A DNA stretch of 64,000 nucleotides from Desulfomonile tiedjei (GCA_016212925.1 JACRDF010000003.1:186001-250000), one strand, 5' to 3'. Counted from the stretch's first letter, positions 19,288 to 29,580 are shown. Notes: a model not told the origin generated them from the sequence alone. A program made the numbers and translations.

Positions 19288-19696
19288 ATCCCTGGTCGTT
19301 CTTTGTTATGGACAGGCCGTGATAAGTGACCGCTTTAATTTCTGCGACCGCCTCTTCTTCGGAAAGTCTGACACCGCCGACAAGCTTAGCCCTTAAGAGC
19401 TTGTCGGAAAGTTCCACGACTTCAGTCTGAACAGGGATAAAGTCTCGAGTCTGATTGTAGAAAAGGATCTCACGGAGCCAATCTACGAGCAAGTTTTCAG
19501 CATTGTCGGAATCCAGCACCACATCGAGTTCGGTGTCCGTCTCCGCCCTGGGATCCGGCGCCAGAAGGTTCACGAGACCGTCGGCCGCGTTAAGAAAAAG
19601 CCCTTCCAATGTCTTCCCGCGAACTTCCATTCGAATGTCCGCGGTATGGTCCAGTAGCTTCCAACCGGGATCAGCTTTCTTCTTGGCTTTCGTCAT
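19259..19696 (-). CDS. archease, RtcB activator
   Basis: 145 residues beginning MTKAKKK, with the characteristic LDHTADI block and a C-terminal YHGLSI segment. Archease stimulates RtcB guanylylation and turnover. ATG 19696 gives the normal length; it overlaps the last 26 bases of gyrA. rtcB is two genes downstream, with the PAP2 gene between them, so the ligase and activator are probably on one transcript. Confidence 0.93.
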   Translation of the reverse strand: MTKAKKKADPGWKLLDHTADIRMEVRGKTLEGLFLNAADGLVNLLAPDPRAETDTELDVVLDSDNAENLLVDWLREILFYNQTRDFIPVQTEVVELSDKLLRAKLVGGVRLSEEEAVAEIKAVTYHGLSITKNDQGYVARIVFDI

Positions 19697-22187
19697 CTTC
19701 TTCAACAGACGCGTCCGTCGCGTCGCCGTCGTCCATGTCCTCGGATTCTTTTTCGTCTTCCTCAGAGGATTCCGCTCGGGCAACGTCCACAGCTTCTTCG
19801 CCCGCGTCCATTCGGACCAGCGTCCTGCCCATGGTGTTCCGTCCTATGACGGAAATCTCCTCCATTCGCAGCCTTATGATCCTGCCCCCCGAAGTTAGTA
19901 TCAGCAGGTGGTCGCTGTCTTCAACCATCTGGATGGCAACTACGTCGCCGAGCCTGGCGGTATTCTTGATGGTGATGACCCCTTGTCCACCTCTGTGTTT
20001 GACAGGGTATTCAGTCAATGAGGTCCGTTTCCCGAAGCCACTCCGGGTAATGGTCAACAGGGTGCCTTCAGAACCGGGGGAAATCACTTCCATCCCAATG
20101 ACCCTGTCATCAGGCTTCATTCTGATCCCGGTCACTCCGCGGGCCTGCCTGCCCATCGGCCGCACCTGGCTTTCGTTAAAGCGGATGGCCTTGCCCTTGG
20201 CCGTGGCAAGGAGTACGTCGTTGTCCCCGGTGGTAAGGTTTACGCCTATGAGTTCATCATCCGGGTCAATGGTCAACGCAATGAGCCCTGACGACCGCGG
20301 CCTGGAAAACTCGCTTACGGCGGTCTTCTTGATCTTGCCCTTGGCGGAGACCATCACCACATAGCCTTCCGCACTCAACGCCTGAAGCGGGAGTATCTTT
20401 CTTACCCTTTCGCCCGGATCGAGCTTGAGCAGGTTGATGATCGCCTTGCCTTTGCCGTAAGGACCCTCCTCCGGCAATTGAAACACCCGGATCCAGTGAA
20501 CCCTGCCGCGATTGGAAAAACAGAGCAGAGTATCGTGAGACGAAGCGTACAGAATCTGGCTGACCACGTCTTCGCTTGCCACTTTGGTAGCTATCCGGCC
20601 TTTTCCTCCCGGTCTCTGGGATTTGTACTGGCTCGCGGGGACTCGCTTGACGTAGCCTTTGCGGGAGAAGGTCACGACCATGTCTTCGCGAGGAATCAGG
20701 TCCTCGTCCAGCATTTCTCCTTCTGCTTCCACGATCTCGGTTCGCCGGGCATCGCCGAACCGCTCCTTAACGTCATTGAGTTCAGCGACAATGATATCCA
20801 GCACCTTTGTTTCCGACGCGAGGATGCCCTCCAACTCTTCTATTCGAGCGAGTACCTCTTTGAGTTCCTCCAGGATCTTGTCCCGCTCCAGCGCGGTGAG
20901 CCGCTGCAAGCGCATATCCAGAATCGCCTGGGCCTGCACCTGTGTGAGGCGAAAGTTCTCCATCAGCGCGTCCCGAGCCGCGGTGGGGTTTTCGGCCGCG
21001 CGAATGGTCTTTATCACTTCATCGAGGTTGTCCAGCGCAATTTTGAGGCCTTCCAGAAGGTGAGCGCGCTCACGGGCTCTTGCAAGCTCGAAGCGGGTCC
21101 GGCGTATGACGACCTCTTTGCGGAAGTCGATGAACAGTTGAAGGATCTCCCGAAGGTTCATCTGCCGCGGGCGGCCGTTATGCACGCAGAGGAGCTGGAT
21201 GTTGAAATTGGTCTGAAGCTGCGTGTGCCTGAAAAGCTGATTGAGCACCACATCGGCGTTTTCGTCCCTTTTCAGCTCAAAGACCACTCGCATCCCTTGC
21301 CGGTCCGACTCGTCTCGGAGGTCCCTGATTCCGGTAATCCTCTTGTCCTTGACCAGCTCCGCGACGTTTTCCAGCATTCGAGCCTTGTTGACCATGTACG
21401 GTATCTCGGTGACCACGATTCGCTGGTAACCTTTGCCTGCATCCTCAACTTCGGCTTTCGCTTTCATTCGCACGGCCCCGCGGCCTGAAGTGTAAGCATC
21501 CAGGATTCCCTGCCGACCCTGGATGAATCCCGCGGTCGGGAAGTCCGGTCCCGGCACGAACTTTATCAGGTCGGGTATTGTGGCATCGGGGTTGGAAATA
21601 AGGTGTATTGTAGCGTCAACTATTTCGCCAAGATTGTGAGGCGGAATGCTGGTCGCCATGCCTACGGCTATGCCTTGGGACCCTATTACAAGAAGGACCG
21701 GGAACCGCGCGGGCAGAACCACGGGCTCTTCCTGAGTATTGTCGTAGTTTGGGATGAAGTCGACCGTATCTTTGTCCAGGTCTTCCAAAAGGGCCTGGCA
21801 AACGCGGTCCAGCCGAACCTCGGTGTACCGCATTGCCGCAGGTGAATCGCCGTCCACGCTGCCGAAGTTGCCCTGTCCGTCGATGAAGGGGTAACGCATG
21901 GAAAACGTTTGCGCCATGCGCACCACAGTGTCGTACACCGCGGTGTCACCGTGGGGGTGATACTGGCCGATAACATCACCGACCACGCGGGCTGATTTGC
22001 GGTAACCTCGGTTCCAGAAGTTTCCGGCCCGCTGCATTGCAAAAAGAATCCGCCGATGCACGGGCTTCAGGCCGTCCCGCAATTCAGGGAGGGCCCTCCC
22101 GACAATGACACTCATCGCGTAATCCAGATACGACTTCTGGATCTCTTCTTCTATTCCTACGGTCGTCTTATCGTGAAGCAGAGCCAA
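19671..22187 (-). CDS. gyrA: DNA gyrase subunit A
   Basis: 838 residues. The catalytic tyrosine sits in [10 protein letters not shown], and the GyrA box QRPGGKG near residue 520 marks gyrase rather than topoisomerase IV. The quinolone region reads [10 protein letters not shown], with Thr where E. coli has Ser83. The C-terminus is a strongly acidic tail (~815-838). The start is TTG at 22187 with AAGGG upstream; no closer ATG fits. gyrB is not in the window. Confidence 0.97.
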   Translation of the reverse strand: MALLHDKTTVGIEEEIQKSYLDYAMSVIVGRALPELRDGLKPVHRRILFAMQRAGNFWNRGYRKSARVVGDVIGQYHPHGDTAVYDTVVRMAQTFSMRYPFIDGQGNFGSVDGDSPAAMRYTEVRLDRVCQALLEDLDKDTVDFIPNYDNTQEEPVVLPARFPVLLVIGSQGIAVGMATSIPPHNLGEIVDATIHLISNPDATIPDLIKFVPGPDFPTAGFIQGRQGILDAYTSGRGAVRMKAKAEVEDAGKGYQRIVVTEIPYMVNKARMLENVAELVKDKRITGIRDLRDESDRQGMRVVFELKRDENADVVLNQLFRHTQLQTNFNIQLLCVHNGRPRQMNLREILQLFIDFRKEVVIRRTRFELARARERAHLLEGLKIALDNLDEVIKTIRAAENPTAARDALMENFRLTQVQAQAILDMRLQRLTALERDKILEELKEVLARIEELEGILASETKVLDIIVAELNDVKERFGDARRTEIVEAEGEMLDEDLIPREDMVVTFSRKGYVKRVPASQYKSQRPGGKGRIATKVASEDVVSQILYASSHDTLLCFSNRGRVHWIRVFQLPEEGPYGKGKAIINLLKLDPGERVRKILPLQALSAEGYVVMVSAKGKIKKTAVSEFSRPRSSGLIALTIDPDDELIGVNLTTGDNDVLLATAKGKAIRFNESQVRPMGRQARGVTGIRMKPDDRVIGMEVISPGSEGTLLTITRSGFGKRTSLTEYPVKHRGGQGVITIKNTARLGDVVAIQMVEDSDHLLILTSGGRIIRLRMEEISVIGRNTMGRTLVRMDAGEEAVDVARAESSEEDEKESEDMDDGDATDASVEEDDESQEES

Positions 22188-22240
22188 ATGCGTTTCCCTT
22201 TCATGAAGAGGAGGAGGATTTCGGGGGGAACTTTTTTGTG

Positions 22241-22464
22241 TATACCGATTGCCAAAATTAATGTCCGTTCGGCCATGAGACTTTCCGTCCGGTTTTCAGA
22301 ACGTATCGAAAGAGCCTACTTTGCCGGACCTCTATGAAGCCCGTCGTTCCCGCGAAGGCGGGAACCCAGGAAATCCAGCGAGACGCGGGACTGGATTCCT
22401 GCTTTCGCAGGAATGACGGAATGGAAGGCCTGCAAATCGGACAAGAAATATGGCAACTTCTATA
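22241..22464. repeat. MITE-like element, family 1, copy B
   Basis: Both 27-base ends are intact: TATACCGATTGCCAAAATTA on the left and, on the opposite strand from the right, TATAGAAGTTGCCATATTTC; each continues to TGTCCG. The core contains the paired GGTTCCCGCC / GGCGGGAACC and TCCTGC / GCAGGA palindromes, with GACGCGGGACTGG between. TATA at both outer edges may be part of the repeat or a target duplication. It lies 53 bases upstream of gyrA. Confidence 0.85.
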
Positions 22465-22632
22465 ATCCCGCTTTCCGCGGGACGCCCGTGCCTGCCCGGA
22501 CAATGGCGAATGAACCACGCAAGGGCGGACACGGGGGTCCGCGCCGTACAATCACCTTTCACCGGTTGGCCTCCGGTTCCCGGGCTCTGCCTGGGAACCC
22601 ATTGCCTTCCGGGCTCTGCCCGGAAACCTTCC

Positions 22633-23660
22633 GGGTGGCCCGGACGCCACCGCGTCCGGGTCGCGAAGCGACAAGAGGTGGTCCCAAAAAGAACCAAGAC
22701 CTCATTCCCCTACGTGATCCGACCTATAACATCAGGGCCGCCCCGCGGAAATAGTACTGTAGGGGCACGGCATGCCGTGCCCTTACGTGGACCAGGCACG
22801 CTCCCTAGGCATCACCAGTTTCCATGTGCATCGGTTCAATGAATCCAGCGACCCCCGGCGGGCTCTATCCCCTTGGAATCACTAACAGGATTCGAGCACA
22901 TCCAAACGCGGATACTAGCATTTTTGCGCCACTGATTCAAGGAACGGAAGGAGATTGGAGGTTTGCTTATACCAATGCGCGTTCGTACGAGTAACATTGA
23001 GGGACCGGCTTCACCCGTGTCGAATCTTTGAACGCCCGTTGGTTAAATTATTTGGGATCTTCGGCACTTCGTCCGGTCTCGTAGCGCCGGCGTCCCGCCG
23101 GTATCTTTCTTCCGGCGTCGACATGCTGTCCGTATTTCGTGCATTTCCTTACCCAATCGGCAACATGAATTCCAAATGACCCTCGGCCTCCGACCATGAA
23201 GCCATCTGACCTCACAATTTCCCGGTTCAGGCTCGTGCCTTCTCGCCAAGAAGGCATTGTTACCGGCGAGACGCCGGCGCTACAGGAATAACACCCCTGC
23301 GCTTTCGTACCAGTGAACATGGTGGGCACAAAGGCCGGCCATTGCTAAAGTCACTTCTTTGAAGCCGCGTCGGTATTAGGTGCAGGCGAACAACAATTCT
23401 CAAAAATGTCAAAGTGAGTCTGATACCAAGGCGATTTCTAACCGGTGATACAAATCCTTGTCCAACCGGCAAGATCAGGAATCTTTGTAGGGGCAGACCT
23501 GCGTGTCTGCCCGCTCTTTGAGCACATACGCCGGTGCGCCGTACCTATCCCATGTTACTTTGTTGAACGCAAATTGGTACCAACTCCGCTGCTGGGACAA
23601 CGCGCATGAAATACACCTCTTGTCGCTTCGCGACCCGGACGCGTGGCGTCCGGGCCACCC
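22633..23660. repeat. long-range inverted repeat pair
   Basis: 48 bases at 22633-22680 (GGGTGGCCCGGACGCC...) reappear inverted at 23614-23660 with one indel. Each arm is itself palindromic around CCCGGACGC. The ~930 bases between hold only short repeats and no gene. Confidence 0.75.
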
Positions 23661-23698
23661 AGGAGGGGCCATTGCTGTATCCGTAAAACGGTTTCCGC

Positions 23699-25417
23699 CT
23701 ATTCTCTCAGCTTGGAGGTATCGCCCACGGGGAGGCCAAGTTCGCGGGCTCGGAGGACCCTTCGGAGCAGTTTACCCGAGCGGGTCTTGGGAAGCTCTTC
23801 GACAAAGGCTATTTCAGTCAGTGGTACTAGATAATGGACGTTTGTTTTGACGTATGCCTTGATTTCATAGTTCAAGCGAGCCGACGGCGTGAATCCCTTG
23901 TTAATCGTCACAAAGGCTTTCAGGGTCGGTTTTCCCGCATCCACCATTTTGGAGATGACGGCAGCCTCTGCAACAGCCGGATGCTGGCTTAGCACCTGCT
24001 CGATCTCATAAGGGCCTATGAACTCCTGGCCGGCCTTAATGAGGTCATCGTTCCGGCCCTGATGATAGAAGTACCCGTCTTCATCCTTGATGACCATGTC
24101 TCCGGTAAGGAACCACCCATTCCGGAAGTACGCGGAATACCTTTCCTCGTCGCGCCAGATAGCCCGCATCATGGAAGGCCATCCCACTTTGAGCGCCAAT
24201 TCCCCAAGACTTAGTAGGGACAGCGGGTTGCCATCACGGTCTATAACTGCGGCCTCAATACCCGGCACAGGCCTTCCCATCGATCCCGGCTTGATCTGTT
24301 GCGAGGGAAAGTTCGCAATACAAATCATTCCCGTTTCAGTCATCCACCAGTTGTCATGGGGCGAGTGTTTCAGGTTCTGCCTTGCCCAGTAGAAGAGATC
24401 GGGCGGCAAATTTTCACCGACCGTCGCGATGTGCCGAAGATAGGAAAAATCGTACCTGCCGGGAAGGTCGTCTCCAGCCTCCATGAGTCTGCGTAAAATC
24501 GAGGGCGTGGTGTACCAGACGGAAACCTGGTGCCTTTCCAGGGTCCGATACCAACTCGAGGCGGAGAAAGGGTCTCGCTGAACCACCGAGGTCGCGCAGC
24601 AGAGCCAAGGAGCAAATGCGCCGTACACCGTGCCTAAAACCCAGGCAGGGTCGCCGTCGGTCCAGAGCACCGATCCTTCGTTCAGGTCCAGGACATATTT
24701 GCCGGTGATCAGATGGCCGACCATGTCCTGATGCGCGTGAACCACTCCTTTTGGCGGGCCTGTGGAACCTGACGTATAGAGGAGGTACAGCGGTGTCTCC
24801 GGTGGAAGCCATCTGTTGGTGAAGTCCTTGGGCATGGCTTCCAAAAGGGGTTCCACTGCAACTTCTCCGGGATTTGGACCGGGCGAGGCAGTCTCCACCA
24901 GGAAAAGATACTTTACTCCTTCCATGGCTTCCGGAGAGAGTCTCTCCGTCAGGTCGGGATGCGCGACAATGCCGCGCGGTTCCGCGTTCCGGATTCGCCA
25001 TTGCAGCTCTTCAAAATTGAGGGTGGTATACAGAGTCGAAAAGATCACGCCCAGCCGAGCGCAAGCCACCATGATAAAATAAATTTCCGGACAGGGAGGC
25101 AGCAACAGCAACAGGCGGTCTCCGGGGTTGAAGCCGTGAACGGAAAGTAAGCCGGCCCATCGGCAAGATTTTTCCTTCAGTTCCAGATAACTGAAGGACT
25201 GAATCTTCCCCGCTTTCTCGAACACCAGAGCGCGAACAGACTGTTTGGCAGGGTCATCCGCCCAACGATCCACGGCTTCGGCCGCGATGTTAATTTTGCC
25301 GCCCTCCCGCGGAGAAAATTCCTTCTCGGCTTCAGACCACGAAAAACCGGAACAGGTCTCAAAGTACAATTTCAAATTGGCTTGCGGATTCTCCGCTTTC
25401 ACTCGAGCCTTGATCAT
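23699..25417 (-). CDS. acsA: AMP-forming acetyl-CoA synthetase
   Basis: Activates acetate (or a close short acid) to acyl-CoA through an acyl-adenylate. Motifs: TSGSTGPPKG (P-loop), NWWMTETG, whose double Trp limits the acyl pocket to short chains, RNGWFLTGD, and PKTRSGK near the C-terminus carrying the lysine that acetylation silences in this family. 572 residues equals the Bacillus AcsA type rather than the ~650-residue Acs. It is the last gene of a GNAT-deacetylase-acsA operon, 26 bases after the deacetylase. Confidence 0.9.
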   Translation of the reverse strand: MIKARVKAENPQANLKLYFETCSGFSWSEAEKEFSPREGGKINIAAEAVDRWADDPAKQSVRALVFEKAGKIQSFSYLELKEKSCRWAGLLSVHGFNPGDRLLLLLPPCPEIYFIMVACARLGVIFSTLYTTLNFEELQWRIRNAEPRGIVAHPDLTERLSPEAMEGVKYLFLVETASPGPNPGEVAVEPLLEAMPKDFTNRWLPPETPLYLLYTSGSTGPPKGVVHAHQDMVGHLITGKYVLDLNEGSVLWTDGDPAWVLGTVYGAFAPWLCCATSVVQRDPFSASSWYRTLERHQVSVWYTTPSILRRLMEAGDDLPGRYDFSYLRHIATVGENLPPDLFYWARQNLKHSPHDNWWMTETGMICIANFPSQQIKPGSMGRPVPGIEAAVIDRDGNPLSLLSLGELALKVGWPSMMRAIWRDEERYSAYFRNGWFLTGDMVIKDEDGYFYHQGRNDDLIKAGQEFIGPYEIEQVLSQHPAVAEAAVISKMVDAGKPTLKAFVTINKGFTPSARLNYEIKAYVKTNVHYLVPLTEIAFVEELPKTRSGKLLRRVLRARELGLPVGDTSKLRE

Positions 25418-25443
25418 GGGGTTCTCGTGACCGGCGTTGCGGT

Positions 25444-26484
25444 CTAGGGAGTCCAGACGTTGAATTTGGTATGAATTTTTCCGGCTCTCTCTAGAACCGC
25501 GGCTCCTCTGGCAGTTCGCACGTTAGGGATTCGATCCAGCCGCTCTTCAAATGTCAATACTCGCAGGACTTCCCGGACGGAAGCAGCCAGTGCCCAATTG
25601 TCGTATCCACCTTCAAGCGCAAAGAGAATCGGAGCGCTTCTAACCGAGTCGCTCAGTTGGAGTATTATTTGCGTCAACCACGCGAAAGCCTTCTCGGTCA
25701 AGCGGGTCCGGCCCAACGGGTCCCTTTGGTGCGCGTCGAAGCCCGCGGCCACCAGGATAAGCTGGGGCCTGAACCGCTTCACTATGGAGTGCAGTATATC
25801 ACGATAGATGTGGATAATATCATTATCTTCCAATTCTTTTGGGACGGGGAGATTTACCGTGTACCCTGCGCCCTGGCCCACACCCGTCTCTTCCCAGTCG
25901 CCGGTGTGAGGGTACCACCCCATATAATGCGATGAAAGGTACAGGACTCTTTTGTCGGCATAAAACAGATCTTGAAGCGCGTTACCGTGATGCACGTCCC
26001 AATCGACGATGAGTATTCTTTCAAAGCCGTGTTCTTCGATGGCATAACGCGCGGTGATACCCAGGTTATTGAATATGCAGAAGCCGCCCGCTCGATCCGG
26101 CAGAGCATGATGGCCGGGCGGCCTCACGAGAGAAAAACAGACCCTGCAACGGCCGCTGAGGAGGGCCTTTAGTCCGTCGATGCACCCACCCACGGCCAGC
26201 CATGCCGCCAAGTAGCTCTTGGCGCTGGCCGGAGTATCAGGGGCCAGGCTGGTGAAGTCCCGGTCCGCTGTCGCGAGAATCTGTTTGATGTACGCCGGGG
26301 GATGCACCAATTCCAGGTGTTCGAGCATCGCTAATTCAGGCTGTATAATTTCGAGGCGGTCCGGAAAATCCTTGTCCAACATCCTATATATCGCCCTGAG
26401 ACGATTAGGACTCTCGGGATGAACAAGACCCGGCTTGTGTTCCAGGAATCTGAGATCACGGACGACCCCGACCTTGATGGACAA
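25444..26484 (-). CDS. acuC: AcuC-like histone-deacetylase-family protein
   Basis: 346 residues of the zinc-dependent HDAC/AcuC family. The active-site blocks are present: RPPGHHA, DWDVHHGNA (zinc Asp and His) and AGFDAH, plus LEGGYD. In Bacillus the homologue removes acetyl groups from acetyl-CoA synthetase; gene order here argues for the same role. The TTG start at 26484 has GAGG six bases upstream and lies 8 bases after the GNAT stop. Acetylpolyamine hydrolase activity is the main alternative. Confidence 0.88.
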   Translation of the reverse strand: MSIKVGVVRDLRFLEHKPGLVHPESPNRLRAIYRMLDKDFPDRLEIIQPELAMLEHLELVHPPAYIKQILATADRDFTSLAPDTPASAKSYLAAWLAVGGCIDGLKALLSGRCRVCFSLVRPPGHHALPDRAGGFCIFNNLGITARYAIEEHGFERILIVDWDVHHGNALQDLFYADKRVLYLSSHYMGWYPHTGDWEETGVGQGAGYTVNLPVPKELEDNDIIHIYRDILHSIVKRFRPQLILVAAGFDAHQRDPLGRTRLTEKAFAWLTQIILQLSDSVRSAPILFALEGGYDNWALAASVREVLRVLTFEERLDRIPNVRTARGAAVLERAGKIHTKFNVWTP

Positions 26485-26492
26485 ACCTCACC

Positions 26493-26981
26493 TCACAGCT
26501 CAAGAACCATAGTTCTTTCCCGTTCGACTTCGTCACAAAATTGAAAGCCCACTTTGCGATACACGCGGACAGCCCTGAAGTTAAACGCCTCCACTGTAAG
26601 CCAAAGGCGTTTCAATCCAATTTCCCGGGCCTTTTGAACCGCCGCGGCTGTCAGCTCGGTTCCCAATCCTCTGTTCCGATACGGCTGATCCACGAATATT
26701 ATGTACTCGCCGTCCTCTCTCTGTCGGTCAAGGATTAAAGCACAGTGACCGACCGCCTTGCCTTCCTTCCAGGCTATGAAGTTCTCGCCGCCTTCGATCA
26801 GTTTTTTGACCCACTTGCGGCGTTGCTCTTCCGAGGAAGGGGGCAGCCCCTGGCTTATCGCCTTGGGTGAGAACGCGTCATACATCGCGGTCAGCTCGGG
26901 CAAATTTTCCATGCCGCAGCAGCCCACCTCGAACGGGCACCCCATCTTGTCGATGTGCTCGAAGCGCCTGCTACAAGCCAT
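26493..26981 (-). CDS. GNAT N-acetyltransferase
   Basis: 162 residues with the acetyl-CoA motif DQPYRNRGLGTEL (Q/RxxGxG) and the RAVRVYRKVGF strand typical of GNATs. The N-terminus has Cys-rich CPFEVGCCGM. First gene of an operon with an AcuC-like deacetylase and acetyl-CoA synthetase, so it is a candidate for the lysine acetyltransferase that silences the synthetase, as AcuA does in Bacillus. It is shorter than AcuA and no specific similarity to it was demonstrated. Confidence 0.8.
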   Translation of the reverse strand: MACSRRFEHIDKMGCPFEVGCCGMENLPELTAMYDAFSPKAISQGLPPSSEEQRRKWVKKLIEGGENFIAWKEGKAVGHCALILDRQREDGEYIIFVDQPYRNRGLGTELTAAAVQKAREIGLKRLWLTVEAFNFRAVRVYRKVGFQFCDEVERERTMVLEL

Positions 26982-27122
26982 AGCTGTTCACCCATCCAGA
27001 TAGCAGAGGCTCAATCCTAAAGATTGATGCTTCACGAATTCGTCGACCGTGAGCCGAAGGCAAAGGTATTTTCGACGATGGGCAGAGCGGCGGTCAACAT
27101 ATTTCGAGGTCAACGGCTCGGA

Positions 27123-27902
27123 TCAATTGCGAACCACGAGACGCAATGCGCTGATCCCTTCTTTGGATTTCAAGTGTCGGACCAGGTCGTCCGCCTGGTT
27201 TTCCGATGAAAAGTTCCCCAGGTGCAGTCGATATATGACCCCCATCGGTCTTGCTACAGGCTTCAAAGAGACGTCATAGCCTCGGGCCTTCCATTTTGCC
27301 GCCCATTGTTGCGCAATTCCAGGGTGGCTGAAAGCGCCGACCTGCACCGTATAGTGCTTCGCTCCGGCCTCTCCGCCAGAGGGCACTAACTGAGGAGGCC
27401 CTGAGCCCGGCAGTTTGCTCGGCAGCGCAACGGGTTTCCTTCGGTCCGCTTCCTCAGGTTTGACCGCGGTTTTGGGCTCTTCCGAACCCTTCACCTCTTG
27501 TCGCGGAGCAGCAACATCCTGCTCCGTGATTGCTGCCGCGGGTATTTCACCTGGGGGGCGACTTTTGTCCTCAGGAGCCATCAGCTTGCTGTAGAAAGTC
27601 ACCTGGGGGCGTCCCGCCTCGAACCGATTTTCACAAATCGCGGCGGTCGGGCCGCTCCGTAGCTGGCCCGCGCCTTCTCGTGGTGGGCATGATGCATTGG
27701 CAGCCGATTTGCCCGGAGCGGAATCGTCCCGAATCAGCCTGAGGTTGAGTAGGACGAGCGCAGCCATTACTAAAAGGGCGCCAATTACTGCGAGGCCCAG
27801 CCAGCCATTTTTCAACGGTGGATTCTCAGTATCACACGGCTGCGGGTCCGGCTTCCTCATGATCAGTTTAGGCTTTTTTTGAAAGATTCGGCGGAGGCCC
27901 AT
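27123..27902 (-). CDS. SPOR-domain membrane protein
   Basis: 259 residues: short cytoplasmic N-terminus, one membrane helix (~34-57), a Pro/Glu/Lys-rich periplasmic linker, and a C-terminal SPOR domain (~180-259, beginning KHYTVQVGAF). SPOR domains bind denuded glycans at septa, so a cell-division or wall-remodelling role is likely. It begins 7 bases after the argS stop, so the two genes are co-transcribed. Confidence 0.9.
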   Translation of the reverse strand: MGLRRIFQKKPKLIMRKPDPQPCDTENPPLKNGWLGLAVIGALLVMAALVLLNLRLIRDDSAPGKSAANASCPPREGAGQLRSGPTAAICENRFEAGRPQVTFYSKLMAPEDKSRPPGEIPAAAITEQDVAAPRQEVKGSEEPKTAVKPEEADRRKPVALPSKLPGSGPPQLVPSGGEAGAKHYTVQVGAFSHPGIAQQWAAKWKARGYDVSLKPVARPMGVIYRLHLGNFSSENQADDLVRHLKSKEGISALRLVVRN

Positions 27903-27909
27903 GTTTCTT

Positions 27910-29580
27910 TCACATCCGGTCCGGAGCTGTTACTCCGAGAATTCCCAAACCGTTTGCCACCACTTGACGCACTGCCTCGGAAAGGAAGAGACGCGCTTTC
28001 TTCAGGCGAGGGTCGTCCGTGAGAACTCTGTTGTCATGATAGTACGCGTGGAAAAGTTCAGCGAGATCCATGAGATAGAAGGTCACCCGGTGCGGCTCCA
28101 GTGTTTCGGCCGCTTCTGACAGCATGTCCGGGAAGTCCGCCAGGTGCTTCATGATTTTTTGCTCTTCCGGCAACGACAGCGTGGTCAGATCCGGGTCGGT
28201 AAGATCGGTGTCAATGCCTCTTTCCGAAGCTATCCGAAAGATGCTTGCAACCCGCGCATGAACATACTGCACATAGTAAACGGGATTGTCGCGGGACTGT
28301 TTTTTGGCCAGATCGAGGTCAAAGTCAAGATGGCTGTCGCAGCGTTTGGTCAGGAAAAAGAAGCGCGCCGCGTCGGGGCCGACTTCTTCCAGCACTTCCC
28401 GGAGGGTGACGAATTCACCGGAGCGTGTGGACATCGAGATCTTCTGTCCCTCTCTGACCAAGGTCACAAACTGAACCAGCAGCACCTTGAGGACATCGGG
28501 GCTATGGCCGAGGGCTTCTATTGCCGCACGTACCCGAGGTACGTACCCATGGTGGTCCGATCCCCATATGTCCACCAACAATTCGTAGCCGCGTTTCAGC
28601 TTGTCCTCATGATAGGCTGCGTCCGCCGCGAAATATGTCGGCTCGCCGGTGGCCCTCACAAGGACCCGGTCTTTCTCATCCGCGCGGTCATCCATGACAA
28701 ACCACAGAGCGCCGTCCTTTTCTTCCGTCTTTCCCCGACTGCCCAGGTCCTTCAGAGTGGCCGCGATGGCCCCGCTTTCATGGAGGGTCCCTTCCTTGAA
28801 GTAGCTGTCGTAGCTCACGCCGAAGTAATCCAGATCTTCCTGTATGCCCTTCAGTATCCGGTCGCAAGCATAGGCAGCGCAGAGTTGAACAGCCTCAGTC
28901 TCGGGAAGCGTCCGAATTTTCTCCGCCAAAGGGGTCTGCTTGAAATCTGCTGCCAGCTCCTTGATGTAATCACCCCGATAGTGATTCTCGGGGAATTCGA
29001 TCTGGTCCCCGATGAGTTCCTTGTAACGAACAAGCAGCGACCGTCCGAGGATCTTCATCTGGTTGCCTGAATCGTTGACATAGTACTCGGTTTGCAAATC
29101 GTATCCGGAGGCTCGCATCAAGCGCGCGAGAGTATCGCCGACAGCCGCGCCTCGGCCGTGACCCACGTGCAAAGGCCCGGTAGGATTGGCACTGACGAAT
29201 TCCAGGAGAACTCTGGGGCCGTTACTGGTTACCCGGCGGCCGTAATCACCTTTTTCGCTGTGGATTTGACGCACGACCTCATGCCACACCTGAGGCGCCA
29301 GGAAGAAATTAATGAACCCCGGCCCTGCAATTTCCGACTTTTCAATTAGTTCGGATTCTCTCGCCAGATGCTCGTTTATGATCGAGGCCACTTCTCTGGG
29401 CTTCATTTCGAGTTTGGCCGCGAGTACCAGCGCCGCGTTTGTCGCGTAATCACCGAACCGCGGATCTTTGGTCCTGGACACCTCTATATTCGGAGGTTCA
29501 CCTTCCGGCAACGACAATTCGCTCTTGCTAACGGCATCTCCAATTGCTTGTCGGATAACACCTCTTATCAATTCCTTCAT
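27910..29580 (-). CDS. argS: arginyl-tRNA synthetase
   Basis: Class I synthetase, 556 residues. The HIGH motif reads HVGHG (in NPTGPLHVGHGRGA) and the KMSKS equivalent is KISMSTR. The N-terminal domain (GDYATNAAL) and the C-terminal anticodon-binding DALR domain are complete. It precedes the SPOR gene, an arrangement common in this bacterial group. Confidence 0.96.
   Translation of the reverse strand: MKELIRGVIRQAIGDAVSKSELSLPEGEPPNIEVSRTKDPRFGDYATNAALVLAAKLEMKPREVASIINEHLARESELIEKSEIAGPGFINFFLAPQVWHEVVRQIHSEKGDYGRRVTSNGPRVLLEFVSANPTGPLHVGHGRGAAVGDTLARLMRASGYDLQTEYYVNDSGNQMKILGRSLLVRYKELIGDQIEFPENHYRGDYIKELAADFKQTPLAEKIRTLPETEAVQLCAAYACDRILKGIQEDLDYFGVSYDSYFKEGTLHESGAIAATLKDLGSRGKTEEKDGALWFVMDDRADEKDRVLVRATGEPTYFAADAAYHEDKLKRGYELLVDIWGSDHHGYVPRVRAAIEALGHSPDVLKVLLVQFVTLVREGQKISMSTRSGEFVTLREVLEEVGPDAARFFFLTKRCDSHLDFDLDLAKKQSRDNPVYYVQYVHARVASIFRIASERGIDTDLTDPDLTTLSLPEEQKIMKHLADFPDMLSEAAETLEPHRVTFYLMDLAELFHAYYHDNRVLTDDPRLKKARLFLSEAVRQVVANGLGILGVTAPDRM

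Larger units (their letters stand above)
22188..23698. other. 1.5-kb repeat-rich interval without genes
   Basis: No convincing coding region on either strand. It contains MITE copy B (22241-22464), a long-range inverted pair (22633-22680 with 23614-23660), two inverted copies of a GTAGCGCCGGCGT hairpin (near 23080 and 23260-23284), and GTAGGGGC-type palindromes near 22760 and 23489. It looks like a landing site for successive small elements. Confidence 0.7.

Noticed and set aside
20478-21488. 336-codon open frame on the plus strand
   Set aside because: Antisense to gyrA, whose conserved motifs span this stretch.
28144-29070. 308-codon open frame on the plus strand
   Set aside because: Antisense to argS; no recognisable domain.
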